Positions 57,649 to 64,000 of a stretch of 64,000 bases of DNA are shown in pieces. The notes under the pieces are model-generated. The model had not been told where the DNA came from. It saw only the letters and a program-made list of their open reading frames with translations, and made no database searches. How positions within the stretch are numbered: position 1 is the stretch's first letter; each line of letters opens with the position of its first letter. Source of the DNA: Luzula sylvatica (taxonomy: Eukaryota; Streptophyta; Magnoliopsida; Poales; Juncaceae). Where the stretch lies: NCBI GenBank assembly GCA_946800325.1, contig OX326958.1:66196366-66260365 (forward strand), read 5' to 3'. The position numbers were made by a program, and so were the translations under genes.

Positions 57649-58074
57649 GTCTCTTTATTATTTTAAATTCACAGTAGTGGAAATGGCTGCAATAGACTAC
57701 GTTCAAACTCACTTACAAATTAAGCATTTAGTTCAGTTGACTGGGTTGTTCTCCACTGGAATGTGGTATTTCAGTATAACCGTTGATAAAGGTCTAGTCT
57801 GACTACTAAGTATGCATGAGAAATAGCTGACTGAATTAATTAAGCTTCCGCATAAATGCCATTAGCATTCCATTATCAAGAAAATTAGATCTTATGATTA
57901 CCTATTCACCCCCCTGTATTAAACAAAATTTATATCATATTACATGATTACATTGCACAATTTTACTTGATTCTTATTTTTCGTTCGAAGTATATAAGTA
58001 AATATAATAAACTTAATATTTTGAGAACTGTATATACATGAATTTTTTTTGTAGGAAATGACGTTTATACTTTA
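57649..58074. other. Continuation of the older LTR or its flank, then spacer
   Basis: gtctctttattattttaaattcaca (57649-57673) would follow directly on 49068 before the insertion and looks like a Copia LTR end; the rest is AT-rich without a gene. Confidence 0.4.
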
Positions 58075-58953
58075 TGAAGAAAATACAGTTTTGGATCAAC
58101 GATAAAATTGTACAAATAAGGATAAACGAATGTACATGTTCGTGGGAATAAATAAGTGTATAATGAGATTATGCACATCTGAGTTCCATGGGCTATTCCG
58201 TTCGGACAGAAGTGTAGTTCTGTCCGGACGAAAGCACTCGAGTTTGTGTTCCATATGATCGAACATAGTAAACTCAGTTCCAAGCCTCTTCCGTCCTAAC
58301 GGAAGGCATGTTTCGTCCAGACGGAAGTAGTTCTGTAACTGTGTAATAGTTACACATACCCCTTGGATCATCTTTATCCTATATGGTATATATAGGTTAT
58401 TTCTCTCTCATCCAACATGTGATTCAGTCTAGATTCACTCTAACAAGTGCAATACTTATTCAAAGAGTGCAAGAGAGAAGACAGAAAAAGAAAAAAACCG
58501 TTTTCTCCATTAGGGAACAATAATCGAAGAAGATTGAGCAAGTGCACACACGTTTCGTCTAGGCAGTTGTGTGTGTGACCGAGAGACGACGACTCACGTG
58601 GATACGGGTAAAGGGATCATATCTTTGATCCTCATTTATGGTCTAAACGGAATATAAACATCGTTAAGAGGGTCGTCGAGAAGTGCGGGCGTGTGACGTA
58701 CGAAGACAACCGAAGAGAACACAACCGGGGTGAAATCGTGTGAGGGTGGAACGCACGAGAAGTGATCGGAGTGAACGAACGGAAGAAAAGTAGTAGTAAC
58801 GTGCCAACCCTTCGTTCGTGATCAATTTCACGAGGTATGATTGTACTTTCTACCATGATGGTACTTTCGAGTCGATGGCATGATCTTGGATTAAGGGAAC
58901 CGTTATGCAACTCCTCTTCCGCTGCGCGGGGTCCGGGACGGTGATTCCTAACA
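58075..58953 (+). mobile_element. Solo Copia LTR
   Basis: 879 bp, starts TGAAGAAAATACAGTTTTGG and ends GGTGATTCCTAACA. Perfect 5-bp target duplication CTTTA at 58070-58074 and 58954-58958. Contains inverted ttccgttcggacagaa / ttctgtccggacgaa motifs (58197-58330), a TATA-like tatatatagg at about 58388 and CT-rich downstream sequence. Solo LTRs arise by recombination between the two LTRs of a full element. Confidence 0.93.
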
Positions 58954-59248
58954 CTTTATATATATTAAAATGTTGTACCTACCATCAAAGTCTCCCCCAA
59001 AAAGCTTGATGACGTGACTAGGACTTAACTTCTTAAAAATTAACATCTTAATTAATGATTTGACATTACAATTGAGTTTTAAACCATAAATTACAATAAT
59101 CAAACGATAAACTAAGATGTCAAATCATGCATAAATGTGTTAAATTTAAGTTTTAAAAACATGTCATGTCCTCAAGAGATGTGGGGGAGAGTTCTAGGGG
59201 GTGTACATCACCACTCATATATATATTACCTAGTTATTCACTTTTGAA
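58954..59248. other. Gene-free spacer
   Basis: Nothing recognised. Confidence 0.5.
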
Positions 59249-60120
59249 TGAAATGTACCACAACGTGACACTTGTCCGGCTGGATTTTATATTTTTAATT
59301 TGAAACATAGTTCTGTAGGGTTACGCACACGTTTATCAAAGTGTGCAGCAGAATTAGTTTCGCATGCGTAATCTAATTCTACCGGGATCACGCCCGAAAA
59401 CCATCCAAAAAGGAAGAGTTGGAGAAAATTACCTCGTACAAGTTAGTACGTGTCGACTTCTTCTCCAAATCCGTGAACCTTCTCCAAGGAATGCTCGTGC
59501 AATCCCTCTACTCGTGTCCACCTCGATTTCGACCGATCGGAATCGTCGACGTCGTTCTAGTCGCCGTCACGATCAATTCTCTCAAGAACTTGCTCGAATC
59601 TCCCTCTCAATCTCTCTAAACGAAATCAGAATTCTGTGGAAGAAGGAGAGAGAAACGGCGGCTCAAAAACCAAGGTCTGAAAAAGCTGGGTTTAAAAATG
59701 AAATCAGAATTATATATATATATAGGAAATAAGTTCGAACGGGCCCAATTCTGACTGCAGATTGGGCCCAATTCTGTCTGCAGATTTGCCTATTTATATA
59801 AATTCTTCCAAGTTAATTCTTAAGCCATATTTTCTTTCAAGTTCGAAAACTCGACACAACTCGACAACTAACATAATGAAGTTATTTTCAAACTCATTTA
59901 AGAACTGGTTGAGCTTGTAGCATAATGACTCGTTTGTGTATTATTACTTTTATTTGAAACTGAATGAAATGTATCATAATGTCACTTGTCCGACTGGATT
60001 TAGTATTTTTAATTTGAAACATAGTTCGAAAACTCGATGCAACTCGACATCTAACATGATGAAGTTATTTTGAAGCTCATTTAATAACTCGTTGAGTTTG
60101 TAACATAATAACTCGTTTGC
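59249..60120 (+). repeat. Tandem duplication of a host segment, first copy split by a solo LTR
   Basis: atgaaatgtaccacaacgtg .. atttgaaacatagttc (59249-59313) plus agttcgaaaactcgacacaa .. gtttgtg (59840-59941) equals, with some changes, the uninterrupted 59964-60122. Unit about 165-190 bp. Confidence 0.85.
59314..59839 (-). mobile_element. Solo LTR, second family
   Basis: 526 bp, TGTAGGGTTA .. TTTCTTTCA on the plus strand (TG..CA in either reading). Perfect 5-bp target duplication AGTTC at 59309-59313 and 59840-59844. Orientation set by resemblance to the minus-strand Copia LTRs (..gggatcacgcccg.., TA-rich tract at 59710-59725). A 23-25-bp direct repeat (gggcccaattctg.ctgcagatt) lies at 59738-59787. 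Confidence 0.93.
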
Positions 60121-60279
60121 GTATAATCTTATATTATTTTGCATAAACACTATTTAATATCATATGAAATTCTAAAATTATAGGTTGGAAATAGTAATAA
60201 TATTTCATATATATTCATAAGATTACACATTAATTAGTATTTAATATATAAACTCTTCATTTTCCTTGTGTATTTGATA

Positions 60280-61206
60280 CATGAACACTTGATCATGCAA
60301 TTTACCCACGTACTTATTTTGGATCCAATTTTGTGAAATTTTCTTGTGCCACATCATCACATTCATTTTAACAATTAGATTCTGATATGTGACAAAATTT
60401 AGACCATTGATTAATCATTGATTTTTTGTAGTCATAATTTCTTGTAGTCATTTATGTGTTCTTTATTTTACAACATGCTTAAAGCATTCTTAGAATGTCA
60501 TGTCATCCTACACTAATGACATGAACTATTATTATTGATTAGATTCACGTTAGACTATGCATATTCAATTATTTATCATTTCACACTAGATTACATGATC
60601 AAATTTGAATGCAATGAAAGATGAAAAATTTATATATGAAATATTAATAAATTAATATATAATATTATAAAACATACAACATATATTAATATTACTTTTA
60701 GAACTTTAATTTTAAAAATCTATCAAATATATTCGTTTCAATTTTCTCTTTAGTTAGAAATCCATATTAACATAGTTCATACATACTGTTTTCCATAATT
60801 TGAATTTGTAAGAATATTTTGCAAGAAAATACAATAAAAAAAATGCATATTTACATAATAGAATTTTAAGTATTATTACTTATTTCTAAAAATATTATAG
60901 ATTATATTTGTTTTTTTTAAAGCAACTTTAATATTAAAATTTAAAAAAAATATTATATATCTATCTAAATAACTTGTTAAACTTATAAACACATATCAAA
61001 TAATATTGTTATTTTTAAAAATGTAAATTTTAAAAATATCATTTGATACTAAATAATTTATGTTTATGCTAAATTAAATATCAAGTGATAATAAATAATT
61101 TCATTTTGTGGTGATATTATTAATATTATCATACAAATGTGTACTTTATATTACTATAAAAAAACATACTTAACATGTTTACCGCGTAGCGCGAGTATTC
61201 TCTTAG
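60280..61206 (+). mobile_element. Non-autonomous Helitron-like element
   Basis: Body matches 1380-1900; the right end has a GC hairpin (ccgcgtagcgcg, 61182-61193), then agtattctcttag ending at 61206 followed by T, parallel to the minus-strand end at 8010. No coding. The 5' border is only the start of similarity. Confidence 0.65.
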
Positions 61207-61349
61207 TTAAATTATAAGATGACAAACCAATCGGACAGAATCGATCTAGTATGAATCTAGCTAGCACATGATACTAGTCCATGTCTTTAATATAATGGAT
61301 TTAATATTCTAAAAATGCTCAAATTGAATGAAAAATAACGACATATAAA

Positions 61350-61680
61350 TATTGTATTTATACTGTTGTTTCATTTGGATTGTTTTTTTGTATTCATATT
61401 TCAGTCATATATGTTTTTGTTACTATACCAATGCACCCATAGGTCGCTTAAAAAGTTGCAACTGTTTTCTATAAAATAGAGAAATTAGTTCCACACCTTA
61501 TTTATATTGTATTTATACCGTTGTTTCGTTTGCATCGTTTATTTTTATTCATATTTCAGTCATATATGTTTTGTTACTATACAAATGCACCCATATATCT
61601 CTTAAAAAATTGCAAAAATGTTTTCTATAAATTAATAGAGAAATTATGTTCCACACCTTATTTTATTTATATTATCATTC
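61350..61680 (+). repeat. Tandem duplication, unit about 155-165 bp
   Basis: tattgtatttatac.gttgtttc .. catatttcagtcatatatgtttt .. gaaattag/tgttccacacctta occurs at about 61352-61505 and 61506-61675. Confidence 0.85.
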
Positions 61681-61734
61681 TAAAAGACATATTAAATAAT
61701 TAATACACAAAAAATCCATATGTTGAGCGTGAGG

Positions 61735-61866
61735 CACATATCCAATGAACCCATAACACATTTGGTTGAGTGTTAGACACAAAAAATCATATGTTGTCAG
61801 AGGATGTGAGTTCAAGTTTTTTTAAAATAAATGGATGAAGGATCATCGAGACTTCTCCATTTATTA
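61735..61866 (+). repeat. tRNA-derived SINE copy
   Basis: A box TTTGGTTGAGTGTTAG (61761-61776), conserved AAAAAATCATATGTTGTCAG, B box-like GTGAGTTCAAG (61806-61816), tail ending gagacttctccatttatt. Best-preserved member of the family also seen at 24383-24500. Confidence 0.65.
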
Positions 61867-62217
61867 TCAAAAAAATATATTTAATTAATACACAAAGCAT
61901 TGCTATACAAAGAAGCAAGGAACTCACTAGTATATGTGATATTTCGATATTTCCATATTTTGAGGTTTGTAGAGTGTATATGTAGAAATTTGGATTTGAA
62001 TTTTATGTATGATGTCAACACAGTTAAGTAATTTAATTTAATTTTATTATATGTCATTTTCTTTGGAGGTAGAATAAACAAGGTTACAAGGAGAACTTTT
62101 AGACTTACATGAGCAACTTTAATGTTGATTTTACACAGACGTTTTATAAAATTATAGTGACATTTGCAATATTTAAATAGTTTATGAAGTATCATAGTGT
62201 CATTTGCAGAATAATTA

Positions 62218-62545
62218 ATTAGTCATTATAATTTAAATAATTTGACTCATCTAATTATTAGATATATTATATGGTGTATCATTTTTTAAAATTTTATTGA
62301 TATATTAAATTTAAATCATTTAATGAACAAAGAATATTTTGAGTTATATGAAAATAATTTTATTAGACATCATAATTTAAGTAATTTGACTCATCTAGTT
62401 ATTAGTTATATATATATTATAAATTAAGATAACTACATGACCCGAAGAATTCTTGTATGATTTATCATTTTTTAAAACTTTGTTGATCAATTCAATTAAA
62501 ATCATTCAATGAATAACGGATATTTTGAATATTCACCAAATAATT
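62218..62545 (+). repeat. Diverged tandem duplication, unit about 145-180 bp
   Basis: ttagtcattataatttaaataatttgactcatcta .. ttaaatcatttaatgaac recurs as ttagacatcataatttaagtaatttgactcatcta .. aaaatcattcaatgaata, the second with an insertion of about 35 bases. Confidence 0.75.
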
Positions 62546-63930
62546 ACAAACATGTCAATTAGATTTTATTTCTAATTTTAGTTGGGTTCACACCTCTCAA
62601 TTTCAACCTCTTCGTGTTTTTTCCCCTTTTTTGTCTTCCCCGTAGTGCGACTCTCGCATTGCGGGGCGCGAGTGCGACACTTCTAATTTCCATTTTACTT
62701 GTGTGCGTATAATAAATAATATATTGTTGATTTATCGCGATACTTAAAGTATCATATTTGTCTAAACTTTGTTTATTCATTATTAATTGTAATTTTCTGC
62801 AAAAAAATTTTTGTTTCTAAATTGTGTTATTTGAACAAAAAAATATCCAAAAGAACCTTAATGCGTCACACATGATTCTCCAGAACAAATAAGAAAGATA
62901 CATTACACCAAATTAGAACTAGTCATGTATACGAATTGCCCAACTCCCAAGTTTCTTTTTCTTTATTACTGTTTTCTATGTTTAGAAGAGACCGTCATTA
63001 TATGCTCTAGATTTGATACTGTAGTTCCATTTGAAGGAGCAAGACACAGTTCATAATTTCAAATTTTCAAGGACAATGATATGTTCTAGATTTGAAAACT
63101 TATACGTACATGCTGTGCTCTCAAGTTGGACTTATGAATGTATTTATGTGTCACGCATGATATGTTTGAGAAGGAGATTTGGAGCTATTTCGTTCCAAAT
63201 CTCTTTTTTTATAATCATCAAATATAAGTCTCAAAATGAAGCCCCACGTTTACTTTTCTAAACTAGTTTTTTCTTAAAATTGAAGGAGCAAAACTTTGAC
63301 TTGTACAAATTGCGACAAAGAAAATATGGACCGTACAATGGTACATCATCCTTAGATGTGTACGAAACTTATAATATATATATTATGCAACAATTTTATA
63401 AGCTATTTATCAAACCATATCATGTGAAACTTAATTAACTCGAGCTGGTTCGTGGACCTTCATGTTTATCCACGTTATCTACTTAAATTTCCAATTTCTT
63501 CTTTTTCTACATATTTTTTATTTATAGAAGAAAGATGTTCAAACTACTTATTTAGCATCCATATTTTATCAACTAAATAATTTAACCGACGCAACAAGCT
63601 TTGACCAAGTATTTTCCTAATACACATATATCATTAATGTATACGCACAATTTCTACATGAATGAATGTTAGTTAGCTTATTATTGAATTTTCTTGGCAT
63701 TTGAGTTGAATAATGTAATGGTGATAAAGAAGTTCCAACACATGCATGGCTTCTTATATCAGGTTATCACGGCACATGATGATATATATTTGATTATCTC
63801 TGATTAAAGAAATAAAGATAGGCCATTCAAATTCATGCAAATCGATCTAAGTTTCATTTTGATCATTTTGATAAGATTCAAGGGCGACAAATACGGAACT
63901 TGAAAGAAATGAACTTGGACTTTTTTGCAC
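62546..63930. other. Spacer and upstream region of a gene beyond the right edge
   Basis: A GC-rich patch (cattgcggggcgcgagtgcg, 62657-62676) stands out near 62640-62680; no gene seen. The last several hundred bases are presumably upstream sequence for the next gene. Confidence 0.4.
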
Positions 63931-63940
63931 CACTCCTGTC

Positions 63941-63948
63941 TATATAAA
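63941..63948 (+). promoter_or_regulatory. TATA box of a gene starting right of the window
   Basis: ctaTATATAAAcc is followed after about 35 bases by a leader-like purine/CT stretch (caaacagagagagaactt) reaching the window end; spacing is that of a plant core promoter. Confidence 0.65.
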
Positions 63949-64000
63949 CCTTCCTACTTAGCCTTGAGCTTCAAACAGAGAGAGAACTTCAGAGAGAGAG

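Overview
The window is nuclear DNA from a flowering plant, most likely a eudicot. It is strongly AT-rich. Genes carry many short introns with GT..AG borders, one encodes a chloroplast photorespiratory enzyme and one an organellar PORR RNA-binding protein, and most of the space between genes is made of plant transposable elements (Copia, hAT, Helitron-like, foldback/MITE, SINE). No species can be named from the sequence.

Seven protein genes can be supported. On the left are three small loci: a RALF-type peptide gene (3586-3855, +), a PORR-domain organelle protein (4359-5789, +), and a two-exon secreted-peptide gene too short to show as a long open frame (6867-7172, -). The last ends in a DY-type sulfopeptide motif resembling PSY/RGF hormones. 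Next is a 13-coding-exon nucleotide-sugar transporter of the plant CMP-sialic-acid-transporter-like type (16692-18964, +). At 26260-28407 (+) lies a five-exon RNase T2-fold gene whose catalytic histidines are all replaced. In the middle are a 607-residue conserved membrane protein of unknown role (35477-37300, +) and, facing it, the chloroplast phosphoglycolate phosphatase PGLP1 (38244-40110, -, 11 exons).

The intervals hold layered mobile DNA. hAT-like elements sit at 13154-15139 (carrying an MCM3-like exon), 29174-30364, 34066-35000, 37519-38096 and 45137-46237; four of them show recognisable 8-bp target duplications. A foldback element with about 190-bp inverted ends lies at 461-1334. A Helitron-like family occurs at 1380-2130, 8010-9120, 23641-24010 and 60280-61206. 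A diverged tandem array with a unit of about 180 bp fills 9631-12372.

The right third (43.9-60 kb) is a Copia nest. A young 8.6-kb element on the minus strand (49069-57643) has 5-bp target duplications, PBS, PPT, LTRs about 99% alike and a polyprotein broken by a single in-frame stop; it is inserted in an older LTR. Around it are two clean solo LTRs with perfect target duplications (58075-58953 and 59314-59839), another LTR (43935-44910) and a decayed gag piece (47560-47950). The window ends in a likely core promoter for a gene beyond the right edge.

The genes do not form a pathway. PGLP1 is housekeeping photorespiration, the transporter serves the Golgi/ER nucleotide-sugar supply, PORR serves organelle RNA, and the two peptides are predicted extracellular signals. 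The points most worth following are the dead RNase T2, the hidden sulfopeptide gene, the arrays of inverted CCGTTnnAACGG sites in the Copia LTRs and leader, and the natural empty site next to a solo LTR.
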